64,000 nt of DNA from Photobacterium proteolyticum (GCF_001939735.1 NZ_MJIL01000042.1:1-64000), one strand, 5' to 3'; shown: positions 46,155 through 55,868, numbered from the stretch's first letter. Translations and numbers: made by a program. The notes: generated by a model from the sequence alone, not told the origin.

Positions 46155-47930
46155 ATGGCGAGAATGAAAGCAATAGAAGCAGCAGTAGAAGTGTTAAAAC
46201 GAGAAGGTGTTGATCTGGTCTTTGGCGTTCCCGGCGCAGCGATCAATCCTATGTATGCAGCCCTAAAAAAATCAGGCGGGGTAAACCATGTTCTTGCCCG
46301 GCATGTCGAAGGGGCATCACATATGGCAGAAGGCTATACCCGTACCCGTGACGGCAATATCGGGGTATGTATCGGCACCTCAGGTCCGGCTGGTACCGAT
46401 ATGATCACCGGCTTGTATTCCGCCTCGGCCGATTCTATTCCTATTTTGTGTATCACCGGGCAGGCACCACGCGCACGTTTGCACAAGGAAGACTTCCAGG
46501 CCGTGGATATCGAGACGATTGCCGAGCCGGTTACGAAATGGGCAACAACAGTCTTGGAGCCTGCACAGGTTCCGCGGGCTTTCCAGCAGGCATTTCATCT
46601 GATGCGATCCGGACGTCCCGGTCCGGTACTGATTGACCTGCCGCTGGATGTACAGCTGGCGGAAATCGAATTTGATATCGATACCTATGAACCTCTCGAG
46701 GCGTATAAGCCAAAGGCAACCCGGGCACAGGTCGAGAAAGCTGTGAGCATGCTTAATGCCTCGGATAAACCATTGTTGGTAACTGGTGGCGGTGTTATCA
46801 ACTCGGGTGCTTCAGCCTTGCTGCAGCAATTTGCCGAAATTACCGGTGTGCCGGTTATTCCGACGCTTATGGGGTGGGGCGCGTTGCCGGACGATCACGA
46901 ATTGATGGCAGGAATGGTGGGACTACAAACTGCCCACAAATACGGTAATGCCACCATGCTAGAGTCAGATTTTGTGTTCGGGATCGGCAACCGTTGGGCA
47001 AATCGCCATACCGGTTCGATAGATGTATACACCAAAGGGCGGAAGTTCGTTCATATTGATATCGAGCCGACTCAGATTGGGCGTGTATTTTGTCCGGATT
47101 TGGGCATCGTTTCTGACGCCAAGGCTGCACTTGAGCTCTTGGTGGAAGTCGCCCGGGAAATGAAAGACAAGGTACTGCTTAAAGATCGCTCTGACTGGGT
47201 AGCGGAGTGCCAGCAGCGTAAGGCGACTATGCTGCGAAAGACACACTTTGATACCACTCCGGTTAAGCCGATGCGGGTTTATGAAGAGATGAACAAGGTG
47301 TTTGGTGAAGAAACCTGCTACGTCAGCACCATTGGTCTGTCACAGATTGCTGCTGCACAATTTCTGCATGTCTATAAACCGCGCCATTGGATCAATTGTG
47401 GCCAGGCAGGACCGCTGGGTTGGACAATTCCAGCCGCTTTGGGAGTAAGAGCAGCCGATCCGGAGCGCAAGATAGTGGCTATTTCCGGTGATTACGACTT
47501 TCAATTCATGATTGAAGAACTGGCCGTAGGCGCCCAGTTTAATCTTCCTTACATCCATGTATTGGTTAACAACTCCTATCTTGGTCTGATCCGCCAGGCC
47601 CAGCGCCAGTTCGATATCGATTACTGTGTTCAGCTGGCATTTGACAATCAGAATGCGCCGGAGCTGGAGGGGTATGGCGTTGATCATGTAGCCGTAGTTG
47701 AAGGATTAGGCTGCAAGGCGATCAGAGTGACCGACCCTAGCAAGATCTCAGAGGCCTTTATTACGGCACAAACTCTGATGGAGAAGCATCAGGTGCCAGT
47801 GGTGGTGGAAGTGATTCTTGAGCGGGTTACCAATATTGCCATGGGTGTCGAAATTGACAGCATCAACGAGTTTGAAGCACTTGCAGAAGGTGTGGATGAC
47901 GCGCCGACTGCCATTACATTCAATCAGTAA
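46155..47930 (+). CDS. gcl: Glyoxylate carboligase
   Basis: Thiamine-diphosphate enzyme joining two glyoxylate molecules to tartronate semialdehyde with loss of carbon dioxide. The 591 residues contain [15 protein letters not shown], then [14 protein letters not shown]. As in E. coli Gcl, valine occupies the position of the usual catalytic glutamate. The thiamine site [14 protein letters not shown], then [12 protein letters not shown], is also present. GGAG lies six bases before the ATG. It is first in an operon with hyi and the semialdehyde reductase. Confidence 0.97.
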   Translation: MARMKAIEAAVEVLKREGVDLVFGVPGAAINPMYAALKKSGGVNHVLARHVEGASHMAEGYTRTRDGNIGVCIGTSGPAGTDMITGLYSASADSIPILCITGQAPRARLHKEDFQAVDIETIAEPVTKWATTVLEPAQVPRAFQQAFHLMRSGRPGPVLIDLPLDVQLAEIEFDIDTYEPLEAYKPKATRAQVEKAVSMLNASDKPLLVTGGGVINSGASALLQQFAEITGVPVIPTLMGWGALPDDHELMAGMVGLQTAHKYGNATMLESDFVFGIGNRWANRHTGSIDVYTKGRKFVHIDIEPTQIGRVFCPDLGIVSDAKAALELLVEVAREMKDKVLLKDRSDWVAECQQRKATMLRKTHFDTTPVKPMRVYEEMNKVFGEETCYVSTIGLSQIAAAQFLHVYKPRHWINCGQAGPLGWTIPAALGVRAADPERKIVAISGDYDFQFMIEELAVGAQFNLPYIHVLVNNSYLGLIRQAQRQFDIDYCVQLAFDNQNAPELEGYGVDHVAVVEGLGCKAIRVTDPSKISEAFITAQTLMEKHQVPVVVEVILERVTNIAMGVEIDSINEFEALAEGVDDAPTAITFNQ

Positions 47931-47960
47931 CCGGTTTATCGATATTGAAAGGGGGCCAAG

Positions 47961-48743
47961 ATGCCGAAACTAGCTGCAAATCTATCCATGCTGTTTAACG
48001 AACTGCCTTTCCTGGACCGTTTTGAAGCGGCAGCCAATGCCGGATTCCATGGTGTGGAATATCTCTTTCCCTATGACTTTGATGCCATTGAGATTAAACA
48101 GCGCCTGACCCAGTTTGGGCTGACCCAAGTACTGTTTAACCTTCCGGCGGGTAACTGGGAAGAAGGTGACAGGGGAATTGCGGTTGACCCAGGCCGTGTA
48201 GAAGAATTTCGAGCCGGCGTGCCGGAAGCCGTTAGCTGTGCAAAAGCGCTTAACTGTTCACAAGTCAATTGCCTTGCGGGCATTGTTCCGGCTGGTGTGA
48301 GTGAAGAGGTTGCCAATGATACCTTTGTTGCCAACCTCAAGTTTGCAGCCGAGGCTCTGGCAGCCGAAGGTATCAGCCTGGTGATTGAGGCAATCAATAC
48401 CCGTGACATTCCGGGCTTCTTTTTGAACAACACCAGCCAGGCACTCGATGTGTTGGAACAGGTCGGCAGCAACAACCTCAAGCTGCAATACGACATTTAC
48501 CATATGCAGATTATGGAGGGAGATATCGCGACCACTGTCAGTCGAGAATTCGAGCATATTCAGCATGTCCAGTTGGCAGATAATCCAGGCCGCCATGAAC
48601 CGGGAACCGGTGAGATTAACTACGCGTATATGTTCAAGCATTTGGATGAGCTTGGTTATCAGGGGTGGGTCGGCTGTGAGTACAAGCCGAAGACAACCAC
48701 CGAAGCAGGCTTGCACTGGCTAAAAGACTTTAATCAAATCTAA
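47961..48743 (+). CDS. hyi: Hydroxypyruvate isomerase
   Basis: TIM-barrel isomerase (AP endonuclease 2-like) interconverting hydroxypyruvate and tartronate semialdehyde. The 260 residues match family length and motifs: AANLSMLFNELPFLDRF, LVIEAINTRDIPGFFLNN, LQYDIYHMQIMEGD and GCEYKPKTTTEAGLHWL. A GGGGG ribosome site lies close before the ATG. It is the second gene of the gcl operon. Confidence 0.96.
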   Translation: MPKLAANLSMLFNELPFLDRFEAAANAGFHGVEYLFPYDFDAIEIKQRLTQFGLTQVLFNLPAGNWEEGDRGIAVDPGRVEEFRAGVPEAVSCAKALNCSQVNCLAGIVPAGVSEEVANDTFVANLKFAAEALAAEGISLVIEAINTRDIPGFFLNNTSQALDVLEQVGSNNLKLQYDIYHMQIMEGDIATTVSREFEHIQHVQLADNPGRHEPGTGEINYAYMFKHLDELGYQGWVGCEYKPKTTTEAGLHWLKDFNQI

Positions 48744-48750
48744 GGAGAGA

Positions 48751-49641
48751 GTGATGAGTACGATTGCGTTTATTGGTACCGGGATCATGGGTAAGCCTAT
48801 GGCACTGAACTTACAGCAGGCCGGTCACCAACTGGTCTTCTCCGAGCATTTCAGCCAGGCTCCGGCTGAGCTTATTGCCGGTGGAGGCGTTGCTTACGCC
48901 ACCCCAAAAGAAGCGGCGGAAGCTGCAGAATACATCATCCTGATGGTCCCGAATACACCGCAGGTTGAAAGCGTTCTGTTTGACAATAATGGAGTCATCG
49001 AGGCACTTGAAGCAGGCAAGACCGTGATTGATATGAGCTCGATCTCGCCTATTGAAACCAAGTCGTTTGCGGCCAGAGTGAAAGAAACGGGAGCTCAGTA
49101 CCTTGATGCACCGGTGTCGGGGGGCGAGGTCGGTGCGATAAATGGCGTCTTGACCATTATGGTGGGTGGTGATGAATCGGCCTTTGACGCAGCAAAACCC
49201 TTGTTTGAAATTATGGGGCAGAATATCACCCTGGTCGGTGACAATGGGGCCGGCCAAATTTGCAAGGTCGCCAACCAGATCATTGTTGCCCTAAATATCG
49301 AAGCGGTATCGGAAGCTCTGGTTTTCGCTTCCAAGGCAGGAGCCGATCCGGCTCGTGTAAGGGAAGCCCTGATGGGTGGGTTTGCCAACTCGAAGATTCT
49401 TGAAGTGCACGGTGAGCGGATGATCAAAGGAACGTTTGATCCTGGCTTTAAGATTGGACTTCACCAAAAGGATCTCAATCTGGCGATTACCGGAGCAGAG
49501 GCATTGGGGGTGAGTCTGCCAAGTACGGTGATGGCGCAAAAGCTGTTTGATGAGTGCGTGAAACTCGGAGGAGAGGGGTGGGACCATTCCGCGATGATCC
49601 GGGCTATCGAGAAGCTGGCCGATCATGACATTCGGCAATGA
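48751..49641 (+). CDS. glxR: Tartronate semialdehyde reductase
   Basis: Reduces tartronate semialdehyde to D-glycerate with NAD(P)H. The 296 residues include FIGTGIMGKPMALNLQQAGH (cofactor site), APVSGGEVGA, KVANQIIVALNIEAVSEALV with catalytic lysine, and LHQKDLNLAI. It begins 7 bases after hyi, so the two are cotranscribed. The symbol garR would be equally defensible. A glycerate kinase, the expected next step, is not at this locus. Confidence 0.95.
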   Translation: MMSTIAFIGTGIMGKPMALNLQQAGHQLVFSEHFSQAPAELIAGGGVAYATPKEAAEAAEYIILMVPNTPQVESVLFDNNGVIEALEAGKTVIDMSSISPIETKSFAARVKETGAQYLDAPVSGGEVGAINGVLTIMVGGDESAFDAAKPLFEIMGQNITLVGDNGAGQICKVANQIIVALNIEAVSEALVFASKAGADPARVREALMGGFANSKILEVHGERMIKGTFDPGFKIGLHQKDLNLAITGAEALGVSLPSTVMAQKLFDECVKLGGEGWDHSAMIRAIEKLADHDIRQ

Positions 49642-49881
49642 ATAACACTGGTTACTGGCACATAACTTTAGTCTCCTTTGTTATGTGTTCCCGGAGTTTG
49701 ATGAGTGTTATGGGTCATTGGTCGAATACGTCGAGACACAACTAAGTCACGGTTTTTCTGTTGGTGGTGTTTACACTTGTTTTGCTTCGGTTTTTTTATT
49801 TGCCTGATAGGTCCGAGTGTCAGCCGTTATCAGCTTGTCGACCAAAACGGTAGGCGCGGATCCACGGTGTCTGAGCCCTTT

Positions 49882-49915
49882 GGAATAGTACGGTCAGCGT
49901 ACTATTCCTTTTTTT
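49882..49915 (+). terminator. Intrinsic terminator of the gcl operon
   Basis: GGAATAGTACG (49882-49892) and CGTACTATTCC (49898-49908) form a perfect 11-bp stem followed by seven T. It lies about 240 bases past the last stop and touches the 3' end of the convergent regulator gene. Confidence 0.92.
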
Positions 49916-49917
49916 GC

Positions 49918-50649
49918 TTACTTTTTCTTGATCACATCCGAGAAAACCGCGTGAAGATCTTTTGTTATCGCTTCCTCGTCGAGGGCTAGCTTTGACTTGA
50001 TATGTTCAAGGTGGGTTTTCATCAGGCTTATTGCCTTGGCTTTGTCGCCTGCCTCAATTGCATCTAGCAAGTCATTGTGTTCGTCAAACGAGCATTGGCT
50101 GCGTGTGCCAACTTCATACAGTGAAATAATCAGTGACGTCTGAGAGACAATGCTGCGCTGGAAAGAGAGTAGAGGAGAGTTGTTCGCCATATCACCAAGC
50201 TGGATATGGAACTCACCAGACAGGCGGATCCCGCGACCAATATCGCCTTGTTCAAAAGCCTGGTGCTCTTCTTCGACAAGCTGGCGCAAAGAGGCAATTT
50301 GTTCGTTGGTCGCATTATCAACCGCCAGCTCTGTGATTGCCAGTTCCAGTACTTCTCGGGCTTTCAGTACCTGTTTGGCTTCCTCGACGCTGGGGGCCGC
50401 GACGATAGCACCGCGGTTGGGTCGAATATTGACAATCTGCTCGACCGATAAACGGAGTAAGGCGCGACGGATAATGGTGCGGCTGACACCAAAGATTTCG
50501 CCGAGGGCTTCTTCATTGAGTTTGGTATTGGGTGGAAGGCGTTGCTCAAGAATGGCATCAAAGATATGCCCGTAAACAACATCATCCTGGGTTTGACCTG
50601 TTTGAGTCGCGGCTGTTTTTTTCAGCTCTGATTGTTTTTTCTCGGGCAT
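49918..50649 (-). CDS. GntR-family regulator (FCD/FadR subfamily)
   Basis: Repressor of 243 residues. The winged helix (LNEEALGEIFGVSRTIIRRA) is followed by an FCD ligand domain with metal-site histidines in EFHIQL, DEHNDLLDAI and MKTHLEHI. It is encoded convergent to the gcl operon. A TTTGTATACAAA palindrome upstream of its own start matches sites before gcl and aceB. The likely effector is glyoxylate or a related small acid (inference). Confidence 0.93.
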   Translation of the reverse strand: MPEKKQSELKKTAATQTGQTQDDVVYGHIFDAILEQRLPPNTKLNEEALGEIFGVSRTIIRRALLRLSVEQIVNIRPNRGAIVAAPSVEEAKQVLKAREVLELAITELAVDNATNEQIASLRQLVEEEHQAFEQGDIGRGIRLSGEFHIQLGDMANNSPLLSFQRSIVSQTSLIISLYEVGTRSQCSFDEHNDLLDAIEAGDKAKAISLMKTHLEHIKSKLALDEEAITKDLHAVFSDVIKKK

Positions 50650-50776
50650 GCTAACTATATGTCTCCTAATGGCTCATTCAGTTAGAACAATAATTGTTAC
50701 CGGCTGAGAGAGCGATTCTATTATTAGTTACATAGAGTATGAGATTGAGAAATTATTACCACCATTTATCTCTAGT

Positions 50777-50788
50777 TTTGTATACAAA
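50777..50788. promoter_or_regulatory. Candidate autoregulatory GntR operator
   Basis: TTTGTATACAAA is a perfect 12-bp palindrome about 128 bases upstream of the regulator start. Its core is identical to the gcl site. Confidence 0.65.
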
Positions 50789-50839
50789 CGTGCGAAGCAT
50801 TTATCAGAATAGTGAACAGTGAGGTGGTTTGGGTAAAAG

Positions 50840-50871
50840 CAAGAAAGAAAGCACAAGGGCTTTCTTTCTTG
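50840..50871. terminator. Strong hairpin, possible bidirectional terminator
   Basis: CAAGAAAGAAAGC (50840-50852) and GCTTTCTTTCTTG (50859-50871) form a perfect 13-bp stem. The pyrimidine-rich arm could act as a U-tract. On the minus strand it lies about 210 bases beyond the acetyl-CoA hydrolase stop. Confidence 0.5.
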
Positions 50872-50957
50872 TTGGTACTAAGGAGCATACATCAGTGCTA
50901 CTTGCTTTCGGTGTTATCGCGCTTAACCCTAAGAGGCTGATCTCCTATTGTGGTTTT

Positions 50958-51042
50958 GCCCGGACAAACTCTCTTAACCGGGCATTTGGGGCAACCCCAA
51001 ATAGCGGCGTAGGGACACAGTGCTATTTCCTTATTTTTTTTT
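50958..51042 (+). ncRNA. Candidate small RNA or attenuator-like structure
   Basis: Three stems lie in order: GCCCGG with CCGGGC (50958-50983), ATTTGGGG with CCCCAAAT (50984-51002), and AAATAGC with GCTATTT (50999-51028). The third is followed by CC and a T-run to 51042. The second and third share AAAT, so they exclude each other. No plus-strand gene follows, favouring an sRNA end, or 3' UTR structure read on the other strand. Found by eye only. Bases 50872-50957 show nothing else. Confidence 0.35.
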
Positions 51043-51084
51043 GCCATGTTTACCTCTATCAGCTTGCTCACATTGACGGGCCGT

Positions 51085-53337
51085 TTACCGGCCTCTGAGT
51101 TCCGCGATAAGCAACCGCTGAGTCAACTTATCTTGGATACTGGTTGGGTTTTCCAAACCAATTCGTTTCAACAATGGCTGTATGGTCTTATCTGGCTTCG
51201 GTGTTGTGATCGCGTTCAGTATGCACTTGATTTTGCCTTTCGGTGTCGCCGTTTTAGCTTTCAGGGCTTTTAACGCTTTACCCAACTGAAGCTCTTCGGC
51301 CGTAAAGCTACAGCCAAACGGGAATGGGCCAAATATATTTTGCTGGGTAAACTTTTGGTAAATGCCTTGAATGGCCTCAGGCGTGTTGTTGCCAAACTCT
51401 ACGGGGATTGTATAGTCTTTGGCGACTTTTCCAGCTGCTTTTGCCTGGTCTAGCAATTGTTGCTGGAAACGAGAGTCGGCGATTTTGATCAGCTCCGTGT
51501 ATACAACGTGATCCGGCTTACCGCGTAAGTCTGCAATACCATATTCAGTAATGACAATATCCCTCAACTGACGTGGAATAGTAGTATGGCCATAGTTAAA
51601 CATGATATTCGACTTCAACTTGCCATTTCGAACGCTACAGCTCCGAAGCTTCATTATAGAACGTGAATCAGGTAGCTGGTGGGATTGGGCTACAAAGTTG
51701 TACTGACCACCGACACCACTGACAACCTGACCGTTTTCCAGTGCATCGGAGATTGCCGAACCGTTCAGGGTAACCATCATTGCGGAGTTAATGAAACGTG
51801 CATGTTTGCGTTGTGCTTGTTTCAGTTGCTGGCTGCCAATGAAGTGGTCATAGAGATCATTGACATAGTTGACGCTGGTCATGCAGAACTTCTTATGGTC
51901 TTCATCACTCAGGTTATTGAGTGCTTCATAAAAGTCTTTCGGCCCGATAAAGAATGCACCGTGCATAACGGCACCACCGCTGAGTTTGTCCCCTAAGCAG
52001 AACTTGGTGATCCACTGCAGTGCTTCGGCGTCACCCAGGTTGGCCTTCATGGTCTGGTGCTGGGCCTGAAGCTGGCCATTGAAGAACTCGACGGAGCCGC
52101 GGAAGACACCGATGCGTTTCAGGTAGCCCACATCTTTTGCCGTCAACTGCTGATGAATCGCGCCATGCTCAAGCAAAGTCAGCAAGGTAGAGACGCTAAC
52201 GTCTGTCGTGATTTTCTTCTTGTTGAGCAAAGTCTGAACGGTGAGATCTTCAAACACTTCTCGCTTAAGGATCCCTGCCTTGTAGAGGTTCATGAAACCA
52301 TCGACCATCAGCTCACTACAGCCATAGAGACCTTCTTCGAAAATACCGCGATCGCCAACGAGACGGGTGACCGGGAACTTCTCGGCAACGTGCAGCTCGT
52401 CCACGATTTGGTTGTAGACAGCATTGTTCTGGTGTCGAAGCAAGGTACTGTAAATCAGTGCACTACTGAGTGAGCCGATCCCAACCTGCAGTGTTCCGCC
52501 ATCCTTAACCAGCGTACTGGCGTAGAAGCCAATCATGTGGTCTTCCGGAGAGATACTGGCATGAGGCGCAGCGAATAAGGCGTAGTCCTTGTTGTCTGGC
52601 TTCAGGTTCTGGTCGAGGACAAAATCAAAAACATTATCGGCCACTTCAGCATGGTTTTGCATGAAAGGCATGTTGGAATTGACTTCCGCTATCATCGCAA
52701 CAGGTTTACCACTGTCTTGCATCTCTTTGAGAACTGGAGCAAAGTCGAGAGCCAAGTCAGAGTTACTGCACAAGCTATAGGTGGTAACGCCATCTATCGT
52801 GCGTTTGGCGACAAGCTGGCCAACGACATTGACCCCTTTATCCAGCAAGTCACGTACGGCATGCGTGTAGTTGGTACTGGTATAGTTTTGCTGTTGCGGA
52901 CTATTGAGGAAGCTTCCGGCCTTAAAGAAAAACTCACTGACGGTGATATTGGACGGAACCGCTCCTTTTCTCAGATCCATGATGTAGTCGATATCAGGGA
53001 CACCTTCGAACTCGCGCTCGACAAAGGGTTCCAGAAAGTTTTTCTCCAGTTGACTTTTACCGACAGGCTTTTCCAGTGTGATTCCGGTTTCGATACGCAG
53101 AGTAATACTTGGATCTGCCTTGGCACGTTGGTACAACGCGTTGATAAAGGCGATGGGTTTACCTATTGCCAACGGTGCGCCAAGAACAATTTCCTTACCG
53201 ACGACCTCAATGATGTGATCGACAAGCTTTTCGGCATCGGCGAATTCCGGTGCTGCTGGTTTGGCCTGTGAAGCCGCATTGGTGGCAACATGGGTAACAT
53301 GGGTAACATGGGTATCAACTAACTCTAATACTGACAT
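51085..53337 (-). CDS. Acetyl-CoA hydrolase/CoA-transferase family protein
   Basis: Moves or hydrolyses CoA thioesters of short acids. At 750 residues it is longer than the usual 430-540-residue members and belongs to a long-form subgroup. Recognisable parts are LVKDGGTLQVGIGSLSSALI (CoA/oxyanion region), HGAFFIGPKDFYEAL, and TEYGIADLRGKPDHVVYTEL in the C-terminal domain. AAGGA precedes the ATG. The N-terminus carries THVTHVTHV from a 9-base tandem repeat. It neighbours the phasin/wax ester genes and could balance acetyl-CoA there, which is inference only. Confidence 0.85.
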   Translation of the reverse strand: MSVLELVDTHVTHVTHVATNAASQAKPAAPEFADAEKLVDHIIEVVGKEIVLGAPLAIGKPIAFINALYQRAKADPSITLRIETGITLEKPVGKSQLEKNFLEPFVEREFEGVPDIDYIMDLRKGAVPSNITVSEFFFKAGSFLNSPQQQNYTSTNYTHAVRDLLDKGVNVVGQLVAKRTIDGVTTYSLCSNSDLALDFAPVLKEMQDSGKPVAMIAEVNSNMPFMQNHAEVADNVFDFVLDQNLKPDNKDYALFAAPHASISPEDHMIGFYASTLVKDGGTLQVGIGSLSSALIYSTLLRHQNNAVYNQIVDELHVAEKFPVTRLVGDRGIFEEGLYGCSELMVDGFMNLYKAGILKREVFEDLTVQTLLNKKKITTDVSVSTLLTLLEHGAIHQQLTAKDVGYLKRIGVFRGSVEFFNGQLQAQHQTMKANLGDAEALQWITKFCLGDKLSGGAVMHGAFFIGPKDFYEALNNLSDEDHKKFCMTSVNYVNDLYDHFIGSQQLKQAQRKHARFINSAMMVTLNGSAISDALENGQVVSGVGGQYNFVAQSHQLPDSRSIMKLRSCSVRNGKLKSNIMFNYGHTTIPRQLRDIVITEYGIADLRGKPDHVVYTELIKIADSRFQQQLLDQAKAAGKVAKDYTIPVEFGNNTPEAIQGIYQKFTQQNIFGPFPFGCSFTAEELQLGKALKALKAKTATPKGKIKCILNAITTPKPDKTIQPLLKRIGLENPTSIQDKLTQRLLIAELRGR
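53289..53315. repeat. Three-copy 9-base tandem repeat inside a coding region
   Basis: CATGGGTAA occurs three times in succession, the last copy ending in T. It encodes Thr-His-Val repeats at the N-terminus of the CoA-transferase-like protein. Copy changes would keep frame. Confidence 0.85.
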
Positions 53338-53724
53338 TTTGCATTCCTTGTTCGATTTTTTTATTGGAGACAGGCATTTTCTTATTATTATCGAATTGTA
53401 TTGTTCGTGTTAAAACTAGAGTCGTCACTCTAGTTTTATAATTTGATGATTGTTCTATTTCAATAAATTGAACCTAGTCACAGTGAGCATATTTAGGATA
53501 AAAAAAATACAATTTGGTGGAGGATTCTAATTTTTGAGGTGAACGGTTTGTGTTTTTGTAACCCATTGAAATATAAGCGTTAATTGTTGGCTTGCAGTAA
53601 TCTGTGATCTTGCTATCAGTTCATCCTCCAGATTAGAAAGAATGATCTAATTCTGATTGTTACGATTTGGCTTGGTTATAAATTCGCTTGAAATACCCAA
53701 CGAGATATCAATAGGGAAAGAGTT
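53338..53724. other. Divergent promoter region with a strong hairpin
   Basis: No gene is seen. TAAAACTAGAGT (53411-53422) and ACTCTAGTTTTA (53427-53438) form a perfect 12-bp stem with a CGTC loop and a TTTTA arm on both strands. It looks like an intrinsic terminator but lies 74 bases upstream of the leftward CoA-transferase start, so it may be an attenuator there. Confidence 0.5.
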
Positions 53725-54090
53725 ATGATTAATCCGATGAATATGATGGGGAATATTAAATCTGTGGCCAATATGGGTGAGAAGTCCCTGAAAAATGTCG
53801 TACTGGCAGGTTTGGGTGCATACAGTAAAGGTATCGAGCAGGCCGGCATGGCTCAGCACTTAGCGACCAAGCGTTTTAATGACTTGGTTGAAAAAGGTCA
53901 GGAGGTGGAAACGGAAACCCTTGAACGCGTTAAAGTGACGCAATCTGCCATTATGAAACGCTCGGAATCACACTTTAATACCGCCTTAAATAAAACTTGT
54001 GGCCTGGATCGCAACCGACTGTCTGATTTTGAAGATAAAGTTGATCGACTGCAGCTTGCAGTGGAAAAGCTAGCGAAAGAAGTTAAATAG
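53725..54090 (+). CDS. Phasin-like granule-associated protein
   Basis: Phasins coat storage granules. The 121 residues are helical: a hydrophobic N-terminal third (SLKNVVLAGLGAYSKGIEQA), then a charged coiled coil ending DRLQLAVEKLAKEVK, as in PhaI/PhaF-type proteins. GGGAAAGAG precedes the ATG. No PHA synthase is nearby. The next gene is a wax ester synthase/DGAT, so the natural partner is a neutral-lipid droplet. Confidence 0.82.
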   Translation: MINPMNMMGNIKSVANMGEKSLKNVVLAGLGAYSKGIEQAGMAQHLATKRFNDLVEKGQEVETETLERVKVTQSAIMKRSESHFNTALNKTCGLDRNRLSDFEDKVDRLQLAVEKLAKEVK

Positions 54091-54171
54091 CAACAACCTG
54101 CGAGTGTTTTGATTCACCGATTATTGTTTGAGGCAAATTGGCCGCCAAGCAAGTTAGATAAGGAACATCAT

Positions 54172-55842
54172 ATGCCAAGTTTGTCTCTTCTTGACTTCAG
54201 CTTCATTGCCTTTGAAACGGCAAAAACACCAATGCACGTTACCGGATTGGTCATTCTAGAGCCGCCGGAAGAACATGCGGCGACATATGCTCAGGACTTA
54301 TACAGTCACTTTTTGCAGCAGACAGAGACAGTTCCTCCGTTCAACTGGAAGTTAAATTGGTCGCTGACAGGAAAACCTCGTTGGGATGTCATGCGCAATG
54401 TTAATTTAGACGATCATTTGCGGATCACCATGCTGCCGTCGCCGGGAACGGAGCATCAGCTCCAGCAGGTTGTCGGCCGTCTTCACAGTCAGGTATTGGA
54501 TCGCAGCCGCCCTATGTGGGAACTGTGGGTAGTCGGTGGACTTGAAAACAATCGTGTCGCCCTTGTGATGAAGATCCACCACTCAATGGCTGATGGTGTG
54601 CGTGCAAGCCGTATCTTTACCGATAGTTGTTCGGCCGATGTTGATAATTCGTTCGAGAATAAACCGTTTTGGCAATGTGACTTGCGCAAGAGCAGGTCTC
54701 AGCGCCGTGAAGAAACGCATCTGACTGACATGGTGATGAAGACGGCAATGGCTGCATCGAAGCAGATATCACTGATCCCGTCTATGTTCCGGCTGGGTAG
54801 CAAACTGGCGTTAAAAGCGGTGAAACTTGCTGACTGTGATTTGAAAGTGCCGTTTACCGCCCCCAAGACCCCGTTCAACCTGAGTCCGAAGCGAAGCCGG
54901 GCAGTGAGCCTAGGCAACTTTTCTATCGGCCAGCTAAAGCATATCAGCCGGATCACCGGTGCATCGATGAATGACATCTTGTTTACCGTGAGTGATATCG
55001 CGTTGAACCGCTATCTTATTGATCGTGCCATACCGCTGAGAAAACCGTTGGTAGCGATGATGCCTATAAACCTGCGTGGTAAAGGTAGCGGTGGTGTCGA
55101 AGTCAAGGGCAATAAAATGTCGGTTGGACATGTGGAGCTTGGCAAGCCCCACCTGAGTGCTTTGGAAAGGCTAGAAGCGATCCAGCACGCGACACTAGAT
55201 CTGAAGAAAGAAGCTTTGAATATCTCACCGGATGCTTATGTAAACTATTCCTTGCTGGTCAATGGTGTTTCGCTGTTTAGTGGTAAGTTTGGCTTGAATA
55301 ATTTTATTCCACCTGCGAGCAACCTGCTTATCTCTAACGTTCCCGGTGCGAAAGAGAAGCTCTATTTCATGGGCGCCAAAGTACAGGAGCAGTACCCGGT
55401 ATCGCTTTTGATGCCAGGTCAGACGCTTAACATCACTTTCTTTAGTAATGCCGATACCATGTACTTCTCGCTGGTGGCTTGTAACCAGTCACTGCCTGGT
55501 TTTGAGGTGATAGCTGATTATATGGTTGAAGCGTTGGAAGATATTGAGGCAGAAGTGATGAATACTGCGGTATCAGCAGTTTCAGAGCAGCTTGAATTTC
55601 GCGAGGATGAAACGCTTGCGGTTGAGACGGCAGTAGAAGCGGCGAATTATTCATTAACGCCTGAAGATGAAGAGTTCGAGATCCTTTTTGCCGAGAAACA
55701 GAAAAAAGTCGAAGAGCTTGAGAAGCAACTGGCGAAGCTGACGGAGATGCTGTCGGCTACTGTCGAGGTTGATCCTCAGGCGACAGCGAAAAATCAGGAT
55801 AGCCTTGAAGACTCAGAGAAGAAAGCAGCAAGTCTTCACTAG
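54172..55842 (+). CDS. Wax ester synthase / diacylglycerol acyltransferase (WS/DGAT)
   Basis: Esterifies fatty alcohol or diacylglycerol with acyl-CoA. About 557 residues. The N-terminus LSLLDFSFIAFETAKTPMHV is typical of the bacterial family. The catalytic motif HHSMADG lies near residue 137, and later motifs include PLVAMMPINLRGKG and SNVPGAKEKLYFMGAK. A C-terminal extension of about 90 acidic, coiled-coil residues (AEKQKKVEELEKQLAKL) goes beyond the core. The ATG at 54172 has GGA about seven bases upstream. It follows the phasin gene by 81 bases on the same strand. Confidence 0.93.
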   Translation: MPSLSLLDFSFIAFETAKTPMHVTGLVILEPPEEHAATYAQDLYSHFLQQTETVPPFNWKLNWSLTGKPRWDVMRNVNLDDHLRITMLPSPGTEHQLQQVVGRLHSQVLDRSRPMWELWVVGGLENNRVALVMKIHHSMADGVRASRIFTDSCSADVDNSFENKPFWQCDLRKSRSQRREETHLTDMVMKTAMAASKQISLIPSMFRLGSKLALKAVKLADCDLKVPFTAPKTPFNLSPKRSRAVSLGNFSIGQLKHISRITGASMNDILFTVSDIALNRYLIDRAIPLRKPLVAMMPINLRGKGSGGVEVKGNKMSVGHVELGKPHLSALERLEAIQHATLDLKKEALNISPDAYVNYSLLVNGVSLFSGKFGLNNFIPPASNLLISNVPGAKEKLYFMGAKVQEQYPVSLLMPGQTLNITFFSNADTMYFSLVACNQSLPGFEVIADYMVEALEDIEAEVMNTAVSAVSEQLEFREDETLAVETAVEAANYSLTPEDEEFEILFAEKQKKVEELEKQLAKLTEMLSATVEVDPQATAKNQDSLEDSEKKAASLH

Positions 55843-55868
55843 AATAGAAAGCAGTCACGTAAATAAAG

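Noticed and set aside
52651-53271. 206-codon antisense frame in the CoA-transferase gene
   Set aside because: Shadow of a well-conserved coding region; no start signal or recognisable domain.
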